The notes under the pieces were generated by a model. That model was not told the origin of the DNA. It saw only the letters and a list, made by a program, of their open reading frames with translations, and made no database searches. The translations under genes and the position numbers were made by a program. A DNA stretch of 64,000 bases from contig NZ_CP097350.1 of the NCBI RefSeq assembly GCF_023516215.1, positions 124,001-188,000 on the forward strand, given 5' to 3'. Of this stretch, positions 56,058 to 64,000 are shown piece by piece. Position 1 is the first letter of the stretch. Each line of letters begins with the position of its first letter. The DNA comes from Cytobacillus pseudoceanisediminis. GTDB lineage: Bacteria > Bacillota > Bacilli > Bacillales > Cytobacillaceae.

Positions 56058-57340
56058 GTGAAATTAGCAACCAAAACTCTTATTGCTATTATGTTGGGAG
56101 TCCTTACTGGTTTAGGTTTAAGCATCTTTGCTCCAAATCTATACGGAATTTTAAATTCCTATATTTTTAGTCCAATCGGTGAATTGTTCATAAAAGCAAT
56201 AAAAATGATTGTGATTCCTCTAGTATTTTCGGCAGTTGTATTAAGTATTACCTCAATTGGAAGTCCAAAGAAATTAGGACAGTTAGGTGGGAAAACAGTT
56301 ATTTTATTTGTAGTGACTACCATGATAGCCTGCTCCATCGGAATTATTGCAGCAATCATAATTGGACCTGGTAAAAATGTCGTAATCCCTGAATCTTCAT
56401 CTATATCACAAAATGAGAACCATAATGGACATGGGGCTTCAGCAACTGACACTGTAGAAATACCAACACTTAAGGACACTATTTTGAACATTATACCCAG
56501 TAATCCCTTTGAAGCTTTTACTTCCGGGGATATGCTGCAAGTCCTAACATTTTCAATTTTTTTGGCATTGGCTTAGCTCTGCTAGGGGATAGGGCAGGAA
56601 CTATTAATCAGTTTATAAATCAACTTAACGAGCTCATGATGAAACTTGTCCAAATAATCATGAAAGTTATCCCTTACGCGGCTTTCTCACTTGTTGCTAC
56701 TTCTATTGGCACCGCAGGATTGGAGCTGGTTGGGTCAATGGTGAAGTATCTTGTTGTCATTGCTGTTGGATTGATTGTTCATGTTGCCTTTACTTATGGA
56801 TCGATGATTTCTCTTTTCACAAAAATTAAGCCGGCTCATTTCTTTCATAAAATGATACCCGCTGTAGGAACCGCCTTTGCAACAAGCAGTAGTGCTGCCA
56901 CACTCCCAGTCACAAAAAGCTGCTGTGAAAATGAGCTGAAAATATCTAAAGATGTAAGTTCTTTTGTTCTCCCGCTTGGAATGACCATAAATATGAACGG
57001 TGCCTCTATGAGCCATGGAGTAGCTGCCGTTTTTGTCGCCCAGCTTAACGGGATAGAGTTAGGCCTTGCTCAATATTTAACTATAGTCTTAATTTCTTTG
57101 CTAGCTTCAATTGGGGCACCTGCGATACCCGGTGGAGGAATAGTCTCCCTGTCAATGGTATTCCTTGCAGTAGGTTTACCGATTGACGGGGTAGGCATAG
57201 CAATTATCTTGGGATTATTTAGATTAGTCGATATGGCATTAACCTCTGTAAATGTACTGGGTGATGCTGTTTGTGCAAGTATAGTTGATAAGAGTAATAG
57301 GAATTCCAGTGAAGTCATTAAGCAAAATTTTGTATCTTAA
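56058..57340 (+). CDS. Dicarboxylate/amino acid:cation symporter (GltP/DctA family), frame broken by an apparent 1-base deletion
   Basis: The restored protein has about 427 residues and the DAACS fold. GELFIKAIKMIVIPLVFSAVV, the serine-rich re-entrant TAFATSSSAATLPVT, and the NMNGASMSHG and GAPAIPGGGIV segments bind Na+ and substrate. The frame breaks in the T7 run at 56557-56563; one added T gives TFSIFFGIGLALLGD. The start is GTG 56058 after AAAGGGGA. It follows the PLP enzyme by 54 bases with only a small hairpin between, so the two probably form an operon importing and metabolising an acidic amino acid or related compound. Confidence 0.88.
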
Positions 57341-58319
57341 TTCCCCGATGAATTGAAACCCATATATTATTTTTATACCTCAAAGGAATCGGTGATTTCT
57401 AATAATATAGGAACAACGTAAAGCTAGCCTTCAAAATTATATTATCTTGGCAATCTTGGATAATCTAAAAATATTATTTCCATCACTTCTTCCTCTTGGA
57501 CATTAAATGTCCAAGAGGATTTTTGGTAAGCACTGAACAAATTTAACTAGCATTTGTTACCTAGTAGGATATGACCCCAGGGAATCAATGAGTATTACAA
57601 GCTGATTTAGAGTTTTTTATCATATGTCACTTATATTGTGATGAAACTAACTCGATAATAAAAGATTTTTTCCTTCATCTCCATACTTTCTCCAAACATA
57701 TATGAAATAATATTTACTTTAATATAAAGAAGAGGAATGATGTACCAAACCTTTGGGGGAATACAGCTTAACAGAGCTTGGAAATTCCATTCTCGCTTGT
57801 TCTTCACACGATTATAACTCTGAAAGGCTTATATAAGGGATAAGCAAAACAAAGAATAAATTTCTGTTATTATTGCTGATTACCATTAGAAGTGTTTTTT
57901 CAATTTTTATAGGTGCACATGCTATTAAAAAAGCGGTCACAATGAAAAGGGCAAAGAACATTTAACGCTGGGATTTTTGCGATTTAACCTAGTTAAAAGA
58001 AGAGAAACTGATATTTTATTATCAGGCTACACAAATAAATGATACCACTGAAAACTTGAACCAGATAGAAGGTTTAAATGTGGTAAAGGAAGTAATTTAA
58101 CCCTTACAGCAACAAACAACAATGGAGAGATTACTTCTATTGATCCGGAGAAGTGAACCAAACAAAAAAACTGAAATTCTTTTAGGACTTAGAAGTGTTA
58201 GAAGGCAGGCTCTTTGCGTTTTTGTCATACGAAAAGATGATGGTATGCCAGAGTTTTATTTTTTAAAACTAAAAGAATTGAATACATATGAACATTATTA
58301 CGTTGGAACGGAGATCTGT
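57341..58319. other. Intergenic region, 979 bases, possible gene debris
   Basis: It holds the symporter terminator (57490-57526). Between 57838 and 57965 a frame without a start reads like a membrane segment (KFLLLLLITIRSVFSIFIGA), and 58020-58320 is open in parts, but nothing is recognisable. It may be remnants of a decayed gene. Confidence 0.35.
57490..57526 (+). terminator. Terminator after the symporter gene
   Basis: CCTCTTGGACATT pairs with AATGTCCAAGAGG, followed by ATTTTT. Confidence 0.88.
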
Positions 58320-59726
58320 ATGAAGTCAAAAATCTATTTAACGTTATTTGTTGTCAGCTTTGTAATAATGGGATTGGAAATGACAGCCACAAGACTTATT
58401 GCCCCGTCATTTGGAAACACTGTTTACACATGGGGAATTATTATCTCTGTTTTCCTGATTGGTTCGAGTGCAGGATACATAGTTGGCGGGTATCTAGCTG
58501 ATAAAGCAAATATTCGAGAAATCATGTTATTTATCTACCTTATTGGTATTCTTTCGATAGCTATTATTCCCTGGATTAAAACTACACTCTTTCCATTACT
58601 TGAATCGCTTTCAAGTACTCCTGGTACAACGCTAGGTGTCCTCTTGCTTTATTTAATCCCCAATTTTCTTCTCAGTATCATCGGTACTATCCTTATGAAG
58701 GATGGTTTAGGAGAATTGGCAAGCGGGAAAATGATTGGCAGCTTACATTCAGCATCAGCCATCGGAAGCGTTCTTGGAACACTTGTGACGACTTTCTGGC
58801 TAATACCATGGATTAATATTAACTCCATTATTGGGCTCCTGGCTGGACTTATATATTTAACAAGCATTTTTTATTGTGATACTAAAACAAAGAAACAAGG
58901 TTTTTTATTGATCATTCCAGCTCTGTTTATTGCCCTTCCTTTTCTTCCAGTTGGAGAGAAATCCCAAGACATTCTTTTGAAAAAGACAAGTCTTTACCAT
59001 GATATTTATGTATTCGAAAAGGATTTCTATCAAGGTAAAGAAGGAAGGTTTCGCTCACTTACCTTCGGCAATGAAACAACTATTCAGGGAATGATGGATA
59101 TGGAACAGCCTGATAAACTTCTCTTGGATTATTCTAAAAGCGTGTGGGAGGTTTCTAAGAAATTTGCTCCAGAGAGTAAAGAAGTCTATATGATTGGCCA
59201 TGGTATAGGAACATTAACACGAAAGTTTGAAAATGCGAATAAAAATGTTCTTGTAGCGGAAATCGATGAAGAGGTATTAGAGATTAGCCGTCAATATTTT
59301 CAATACAATGGAAATAGTGTAGAGATAGGGGACGGAAGAAAAATCCTGAAAGAGCAGCAAAGTAAATTTGATCTAATCTTTTTAGACGCCTATAACAACA
59401 CAACTCAAATTCCGTTTCATCTAATATCAAAAGAGTTTTTTGAGCTTACAAGTGAGAAGTTAAACAGTAAAGGTATTATAGTTATTAATGCAATTGGTGA
59501 ACAGAAAGGAGATTTGTTGATTGAATCGATGAATAGCACATTAAAATCAGTTTATCCCTATGTTTACATCTATGGAATGGATGATGGTAAAGGAATTCAG
59601 AACATGACGATTGTTGGAAGTAAACATCCGATTGAGGATAAAAAAATAAAGGGACACAACCTTATCAAGGTAGGAAAAGGGAAAGTGATTTTAGATGGAG
59701 ACACTAAATTAATTAACCTAAATTAA
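58320..59726 (+). CDS. Membrane protein fused to a spermidine-synthase-like domain
   Basis: The 468-residue protein has about eight membrane helices (1-215), starting LFVVSFVIMGLEMTATRLIAPSFG, a pattern typical of membrane-bound spermidine synthase homologues. A cytosolic Rossmann domain follows, with YMIGHGIGTLTRKFE, VAEIDEEVLEISRQYF, the VEIGDGRKIL segment and FDLIFLDAYNN. Such fusions are usually annotated spermidine synthase, but aminopropyltransferase activity is rarely shown. I choose ATG 58320 after ACGGAGAT; a longer frame from 58122 adds an unrelated-looking N-terminus without a ribosome site. Confidence 0.8.
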   Translation: MKSKIYLTLFVVSFVIMGLEMTATRLIAPSFGNTVYTWGIIISVFLIGSSAGYIVGGYLADKANIREIMLFIYLIGILSIAIIPWIKTTLFPLLESLSSTPGTTLGVLLLYLIPNFLLSIIGTILMKDGLGELASGKMIGSLHSASAIGSVLGTLVTTFWLIPWININSIIGLLAGLIYLTSIFYCDTKTKKQGFLLIIPALFIALPFLPVGEKSQDILLKKTSLYHDIYVFEKDFYQGKEGRFRSLTFGNETTIQGMMDMEQPDKLLLDYSKSVWEVSKKFAPESKEVYMIGHGIGTLTRKFENANKNVLVAEIDEEVLEISRQYFQYNGNSVEIGDGRKILKEQQSKFDLIFLDAYNNTTQIPFHLISKEFFELTSEKLNSKGIIVINAIGEQKGDLLIESMNSTLKSVYPYVYIYGMDDGKGIQNMTIVGSKHPIEDKKIKGHNLIKVGKGKVILDGDTKLINLN

Positions 59727-60067
59727 TTATTTTATAATTATTTATTGAGATCCAGTCATAAACCAAGAAAATTAAACTTAGTCGCCTATATATAGCCGCA
59801 AGCTTATATGGTTTGCACCTTTTCCTGAATTTACTCCGATACATGCTCTCTAACTAATAGGCAATTAGGTGATGTATGTTGTGACAGTATGTTTATTATT
59901 TTTATGAATTTTCAACAGAAACTGTATAGGTGCTATTACTTAATATTATTGTAAGAAATTATGAAGGAGAGTACTTAAACAATAGGGAAGGTTTCTTAAT
60001 AAGAATAGTTAATATCGACTCCAACGAATTATAATATGTTATTAAGTGTTTGTAAAAGGAGATATCT
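59727..60067. other. Intergenic region, 341 bases, nothing recognised
   Basis: AT-rich sequence with no ribosome-site-linked frame and no clear terminator. Confidence 0.4.
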
Positions 60068-60523
60068 ATGCCTGTTATTGATCATCAACAATTTATTAAA
60101 GCACCGATAGAAATATGTTTTAACCTTGCAAGAAACGTCCATATTCATACTCAAACGACCTCTAATACAATGGAAAGAGCTATTGATGGAGTGACAGAAG
60201 GGTTATTAGAACAAGGCGATACCGTTACCTGGGAAGCCATTCACTATGGAATAAAACAAAGGCTAACAGCCAAAGTGACATTAATGGAAAAACCTTATAA
60301 GTTTGTAGATGTTATGGTGAGAGGAGCTTTCCATTCCTTTGTTCATACCCATCAATTTATTGAAGATACTGGCGGAACTATAATGATTGATATATTCCAG
60401 TATAAATCACCCTTTGGTCCAATTGGCATTGTAGTGGATAAGTTATTTTTGGAGAAATATATGACGGCATTTATTATTTCGCGAGCAAAGGCACTTAAAA
60501 AGATTGCAGAAAATATGGATTAA
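60068..60523 (+). CDS. SRPBCC (START-like) family protein
   Basis: The 151-residue protein matches the helix-grip fold: QQFIKAPIEICFNLARNVHIHTQT at the start, GDTVTWEAIHYGIKQRLTAKVTLMEKPYKFVDVMVRGAF in the middle, and a long C-terminal helix (FLEKYMTAFIISRAKALKKIAEN). The fold binds lipids or hydrophobic ligands; the function here is unknown. AAAAGGAG precedes ATG 60068. A repeat-borne terminator follows. Confidence 0.8.
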   Translation: MPVIDHQQFIKAPIEICFNLARNVHIHTQTTSNTMERAIDGVTEGLLEQGDTVTWEAIHYGIKQRLTAKVTLMEKPYKFVDVMVRGAFHSFVHTHQFIEDTGGTIMIDIFQYKSPFGPIGIVVDKLFLEKYMTAFIISRAKALKKIAENMD

Positions 60524-60531
60524 CCTTCATC

Positions 60532-60604
60532 AACAAAAAGGTGTTTATGTTCAAGATCAGCTGCTAATCAGGCAGCTTTTTTCCTTTTCAACTTAAGGGC
60601 CAGG
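60532..60604 (+). repeat. Terminator-containing repeat, copy 1
   Basis: It shares GCTAATCAGGCAGCTTTTT and the flanks (TTATGT before, AAGGGCCAG after) with copies at 61553 and 62364. AGCTGC / GCAGCT forms a stem followed by T's. Confidence 0.75.
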
Positions 60605-60678
60605 ATGCCTACATTTCCAGAAGAAAACGACTTTCTTTCGCTATTCTAATCGGATAATGGTATTTGATTCTACTTTAA

Positions 60679-60965
60679 AAGGCTTACCTTTATTATAATG
60701 AAGCAACCTACAGATTCTCCAATGGAGAGGAAGCTTTTATTGTTAAGCTCTCTCCTTCCTTTGGTGAAGTTAAAATACAGGTAACTCAGCGTAGTTCAAA
60801 TAGATTGATAAACTTATGAATCTAAAACGAGTCGAAAACTTTGAAAGTAAGGCAGATAAAAAAGATCGTGTTAGTGTGCTATTAACAGTAGTTAATGAGG
60901 ATTCTCAACAAACTATTGAAATGATTTTAAGCCATATTTTAAACAGATTATTAAAGAACATTTAA
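60679..60965 (+). pseudogene. Decayed coding fragment
   Basis: One frame reads YYNEATYRFSNGEEAFIVKL and QVTQRSSNRLINL, then stops. From ATG 60816 an overlapping frame continues NLKRVENFESKADKKDRVSV and ends at 60965. The sense and codon use look protein-like across both, so a small gene with a frame break is likely. No family is recognised. Confidence 0.4.
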
Positions 60966-61121
60966 CTCGGTAACAAGAAATCTTAATTAAGCTTAACGGG
61001 TGGAAGAGTTGAAAAAAGTGTTGCCATTCCAGGCAGCACTTTTCTTAATGAACAAACGGTGCAGGTTTGTTGGATAAAGAATGAAAAACTTGGGATATTA
61101 ACTGGGAAATCTAAAAATGGG

Positions 61122-61541
61122 GTGAATTTTATTTTTAAACAATACTTAATCATATTGGGTATTTTATTATTTGCTTTTGCTCATTTACAAACGGTTACAG
61201 CAGAATCTGTTCCAAATGCAGAAGATATCTATATTACAACAGAAGATATTGTTTCAGACCTTGTGTTTCCCATTATCGATAAAAGAATAATTAGAGAGTA
61301 TGGTGGCGATTCTCTTTTTGACTGGCAATGGCAAAGAATCATCGGTATAAATTACAATGATAATCATTCTTATGATGTTACCGTAAGAATTCTTATTCCT
61401 TCAAAAAATAATGATAATGATACAGAAGATATAGTTAAGGTTAGAATATCCCCATCCTGTAACAGTGGAAAGCTGAATAAGTTGAAATGTAATCACGATT
61501 TTAAGATTGAGATATTAGATTACAAACATTTGTCAAAATAA
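61122..61541 (+). CDS. Secreted DUF3888-like protein
   Basis: The 139-residue protein has a clear signal peptide (MNFIFKQYLIILGILLFAFA, cleavage near TAES) and the pattern DIVSDLVFPIIDKRIIREYGG, then FDWQWQRIIGINYNDNHSYDVTVRI, which fits the DUF3888 family of Bacillus secreted proteins. Function is unknown. The probable start is GTG 61122 at the signal peptide; no strong ribosome site is seen. A repeat copy follows. Confidence 0.6.
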   Translation: MNFIFKQYLIILGILLFAFAHLQTVTAESVPNAEDIYITTEDIVSDLVFPIIDKRIIREYGGDSLFDWQWQRIIGINYNDNHSYDVTVRILIPSKNNDNDTEDIVKVRISPSCNSGKLNKLKCNHDFKIEILDYKHLSK

Positions 61542-61552
61542 GTAATGACCAT

Positions 61553-61619
61553 AACAAACAGGTGCTTATGTACATGCTGCTATTCAGGCAATTTTTTCTT
61601 TTTAAACTAAAGGGGCAGT
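61553..61619 (+). repeat. Terminator-containing repeat, copy 2
   Basis: GGTGCTTATGTACATGCTGC, then TATTCAGGCA, T-run and TTTTTAAACTAAAGGGGCAG match copies 1 and 3, with a shortened left part of the stem. Confidence 0.7.
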
Positions 61620-61668
61620 AGCTGAATAAAGTAAAGGGCTAGGAAACACTAAAAAAGAGGTGATGCCT

Positions 61669-62352
61669 ATGAAGATCTATATTGGATTAATTTTGTCAGT
61701 TGTTCTTATAATTCAACCTACCATTGTAGGAGGAGAGATTGAAGGGTATGAAATTGTTAGCAGGAACGACAAAGAAAATATAACCCTTTATGCTAAGAAA
61801 ATGAATGGATTATTTAGGGACTTCAAAATTAATTTCAAAGGGGGATTATACTCTAGACCTTTTTGGATTAGCGAAACAAACCCTACCTATGCTCCACAGA
61901 TTATATACGAGGACATCAACAAAGACCAAAAGAAAGAATTAATCATAATCTTGACAAAGGGTTATGGAACGGGTGTCTTATGGGAAGATGTTTATGTTTT
62001 TCACGCACTAAATAATAGTGGTTTAAACGTAAATGAAGTGATTGTTGAAAATCCTTTAGTTATTATTCATAAGCACGTGAAAACAAAGTTAACTGTAAAA
62101 GATGCCAAGGTCATTATCGGTGACAAAGAATGTACAGTTGATATAACCGCTTTAGAAATAAAACCCGAAAACCTGTTTGATGATGTTGGTTTTGGTAGTA
62201 TTGTCGACTATGAAGTTAGAAACAATCACCTGATTGTAAGTGTCGCTGGACAAATATCTCCTTCCAGCTTTGTTGGAAATATTGTAATTGTTTATGAATA
62301 TCGAGATAAAATGTTTCAAGCAAAATCCATTGAATTTCAACCATGTAAATAA
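61669..62352 (+). CDS. Secreted protein with calcium-loop-like motif
   Basis: The 227-residue protein has a signal peptide (KIYIGLILSVVLIIQPTIVGG) and a segment YEDINKDQKKELIIILTKGYG, where DxNxDxxxEL resembles an FG-GAP or dockerin-type calcium loop. The rest is beta-rich. No family is certain. ATG 61669 follows AGAGGTGA; ATG 61663 and GTG 61660 overlap that ribosome site. It is flanked on both sides by copies of the same repeat. Confidence 0.6.
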   Translation: MKIYIGLILSVVLIIQPTIVGGEIEGYEIVSRNDKENITLYAKKMNGLFRDFKINFKGGLYSRPFWISETNPTYAPQIIYEDINKDQKKELIIILTKGYGTGVLWEDVYVFHALNNSGLNVNEVIVENPLVIIHKHVKTKLTVKDAKVIIGDKECTVDITALEIKPENLFDDVGFGSIVDYEVRNNHLIVSVAGQISPSSFVGNIVIVYEYRDKMFQAKSIEFQPCK

Positions 62353-62363
62353 ACATGTACTTA

Positions 62364-62434
62364 AATAAAAGGGTTCTTATGTACTAGATCAGTTGCTAAT
62401 CAGGCAGCTTTTTCTTTTTAAACAAAAGGGGCAG
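62364..62434 (+). repeat. Terminator-containing repeat, copy 3
   Basis: GTTCTTATGTACTAGATCAG, TTGCTAATCAGGCAGC, T-run, then AAACAAAAGGGGCAGC closely match copy 1 and copy 2. Confidence 0.75.
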
Positions 62435-62551
62435 CATTCCTGTAATGAAGGAAAATGGAGTTTGAACAAAAAAATAACCTCTTGGTAGAATGAGAGAGTC
62501 CTGAAGCCGGGAAGCGAAAAGGACATTACTCAAATACCAGGAGGCTTTAAA

Positions 62552-63841
62552 ATGAATTATAACCAGAATAAGAAGATTGCTCAAATTACTCCTTACACCC
62601 TGATTATAGGGGTGGATATCGCGAAATTCAAGCATGTGGCACGTGCCCAGGATTTCAGGGGAATCGAGTTTGGATCCCCTTGTTATTTTGAAAATACAAA
62701 AGAAGGTTTTGAGCATTTTCTTCATTGGATTTCGGAAACGAAGAAAGCACATAGTATGGAGAAAGTGATTGTCGGTATGGAGCCAACAGGTCATTATTGG
62801 TTTAACCTGGCTCACATTTTAAAAGAGAACGAGATTAAAGCTGTGAACCCCTTGCACGTCAAGAAAAGCAAGGAACTTGATGATAATTCCCCAACTAAAA
62901 ATGATGTAAAAGATGCCAAGGTGATTGCCCAATTGGTCAAGGATGGAAGATACGCCGAACCTACCATACCGCAAGGTGTTTATGCCGAACTCCGTGTGGC
63001 AAAGAAAATACGCGATCTTTTAACCGAGGACCTTCAAACGGTCCAGGGCCAGGTGCATAACTGGATTGACCGGTATTTTCCGGAATTCCTTAAGGTCTTT
63101 AAGAAGTGGGAGGGCAAGGCTGCCTTACAATTCTTACGGCTTTATGCTCTACCGCATGAAATAGCCAATTTCACTGAAGATCAATTGCTTATCCATTTAA
63201 GAAAATCCGTAAAAAGAAGTGTAGGTGCTAATAAGGTTCGGGAGTTAAAGCAAGCAGCGAGTCAGTCCATCGGACTTCGCCAAGGCTCTGAGATGGCAAA
63301 AATGGAGCTGAAAACTCTTCTGGCTAAATATGATTTGATTCAGAAGGAATTCGAAGAATTGGACGGAAAAATAGATTCCCTGCTTGATGAAATTCCAGGT
63401 GTAGCCCAAATGTTAGCGATCAAGGGTGTTGGAAGAGATACAGTCGCTGGTTTCTTTGCGGAAGTGGGTGACCTGCGTGAGTACACTCACCCCCGACAAA
63501 TTATTAAGCTGGCTGGCTTGAGTCTGAAGGAAAATACGCCTGGAAAGCATAAGGGAAAAACCACCATCTCCAAGAGAGGACGGAAGAAGCTAAGGGCTCT
63601 GTTGTTTAGGGTTTGCATGATTCTCGTTGCCAAAAATTCAGCTTTTAAGGCCCTGCATGCTTACTTTACACAACGGCCAGACAACCCGCTAAAGAAGATG
63701 CAGTCCCTTATCGCTTTGTGTAATAAATTGATTCGTATTTTCTTTAGTATAAGTAAAAAGCAATTTGAATTTAGTGAAGAAAAGATGTTAAAAGATATCC
63801 CTCACTTGGCAGGATCAAAGAAGGCAGAACTGGCCGCTTAA
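62552..63841 (+). CDS. IS110-family transposase
   Basis: The 429-residue recombinase has the N-terminal RuvC-like DEDD domain (Asp22 in IIGVDIAKFK, Glu77 in GMEPTGHYW, Asp118 and Asp121 in KNDVKDAKV), a coiled-coil region (about 240-295), and a C-terminal Transposase_20 domain (IPGVAQMLAIKGVGRDTVAGFF, ISKRGRKKLRALLF). Where relatives usually have Ser-Ser-Gly in this last domain, the sequence reads Asn-Thr-Pro-Gly (Thr329-Pro330). If the catalytic Ser is truly absent the copy may be inactive. AGGAGG precedes ATG 62552. The codon use and base content are a little more GC-rich than the neighbours. Confidence 0.93.
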   Translation: MNYNQNKKIAQITPYTLIIGVDIAKFKHVARAQDFRGIEFGSPCYFENTKEGFEHFLHWISETKKAHSMEKVIVGMEPTGHYWFNLAHILKENEIKAVNPLHVKKSKELDDNSPTKNDVKDAKVIAQLVKDGRYAEPTIPQGVYAELRVAKKIRDLLTEDLQTVQGQVHNWIDRYFPEFLKVFKKWEGKAALQFLRLYALPHEIANFTEDQLLIHLRKSVKRSVGANKVRELKQAASQSIGLRQGSEMAKMELKTLLAKYDLIQKEFEELDGKIDSLLDEIPGVAQMLAIKGVGRDTVAGFFAEVGDLREYTHPRQIIKLAGLSLKENTPGKHKGKTTISKRGRKKLRALLFRVCMILVAKNSAFKALHAYFTQRPDNPLKKMQSLIALCNKLIRIFFSISKKQFEFSEEKMLKDIPHLAGSKKAELAA

Positions 63842-64000
63842 TTCTGGTTTCGTTTAGATTAGAAATAGGTCTTGGCTTATAGTTTTGGAGACCATTTGAA
63901 GCACGGATTAGTCGGCAAAGCAACTAAATTACGGGCATGGACCCTGTGGGGCAGCATGGCCGACATCCACCTCATGGAAAGGTTGGACGAAGGAATTTGA
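63842..64000 (+). other. 3' non-coding end of the IS110 element
   Basis: No gene. The sequence is GC-richer than the surroundings and contains CCCTGTGGGG and further short inverted pieces. It could hold part of the structured RNA that guides IS110 recombinases, but this is not shown. Confidence 0.35.

Larger units (their letters stand above)
60524..61121. other. Intergenic region with repeat copy 1 and a gene remnant
   Basis: This 598-base stretch contains the first copy of a repeat (60532-60604) and a decayed coding fragment (60679-60965). Confidence 0.45.
62440..64000 (+). mobile_element. IS110-family insertion sequence, right end not resolved
   Basis: The transposase gene (62552-63841) is flanked by about 100 bases of 5' and at least 159 bases of 3' non-coding sequence unlike the surroundings. 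IS110 elements have no usual terminal inverted repeats, so the ends cannot be fixed from one copy. The left border given is approximate and the element may continue past the window. Confidence 0.6.

Noticed and set aside
58122..58319. N-terminal extension of the spermidine-synthase-like fusion
   Set aside because: No ribosome site, no family match, and ATG 58320 has a good site at the start of the first helix.
1..64000. CRISPR arrays, tRNA or rRNA genes
   Set aside because: No spaced identical repeats and no tRNA-like or rRNA-like sequence were noticed while reading; no search tool was run.

Overview
The window comes from a low-GC, endospore-forming Bacillaceae member. Signs of this are SpoIIP- and CotF-like sporulation proteins, a HutP/HutH pair, strong AGGAGG ribosome sites with frequent TTG and GTG starts, and Bacillus-style lipoproteins. 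It looks like an accessory chromosomal or plasmid segment built around copper handling. Several genes are orphan extra copies of normally housekeeping functions (lgt, a MurE-like ligase, an LtaS-type sulfatase, spoIIP), and the segment ends in an IS110 element. No rRNA, tRNA or CRISPR was seen.

Layout. 1-5.2 kb: end of a BNR-type protein, a multicopper oxidase, a CotF-like coat protein, a two-repeat HxHP protein, a MATE exporter and a DUF2759 protein. 5.2-9.7 kb: a Met-rich multicopper oxidase lipoprotein, a tiny membrane protein, a YVTN propeller lipoprotein and lgt. 10-15.2 kb: MurE-like ligase, MsrQ/YedZ-like membrane protein, C39-like peptidase and LtaS-type sulfatase. 15.3-21.8 kb: ZnuA-like lipoprotein, YdhK-type protein, methyltransferase, Cys-rich copper-storage protein, SpoIIP and a CcdA-like protein. 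22-26.6 kb: BNR protein, CopB-type ATPase and a membrane-anchored cupredoxin. 26.7-33.9 kb: a seven-gene operon with a LmbE-fold protein, a complete peptide/nickel-type ABC importer and a siroheme/Fe-S protein. 33.9-37.1 kb: csoR-copZ and copA. 37.6-45 kb: GNAT, small membrane proteins, a second YdhK, a two-component system and a ResA-like thioredoxin. 45.5-53.6 kb: oppABCDF-type operon and hutP-hutH. 53.8-57.3 kb: LysR regulator, threonine-synthase-like enzyme and dicarboxylate symporter. 58-64 kb: membrane/spermidine-synthase fusion, small secreted proteins, repeats and the IS110 element.

How it fits together. Three palindromic CsoR-type sites precede copB, csoR and copA. Separately, nine promoters share two 11-base direct repeats, 7-8 bases and then a -10 box, the usual architecture for an OmpR-type response regulator. 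They precede the Met-rich oxidase, lgt, the MsrQ-like gene, the ZnuA-like gene, the CcdA-like gene, ydhK, resA-like, a small membrane protein and the histidine kinase/response regulator operon itself. I infer one envelope copper/thiol regulon controlled by that two-component system. Three further near-identical promoters look sigma-B dependent (GTTTAW, 13 bases, KGGTAR).

Caveat. About 16 reading-frame breaks are seen, nearly all explained by one missing base, mostly inside a homopolymer. They hit well-conserved genes and probably reflect sequence errors, so I give merged gene coordinates and name the break.
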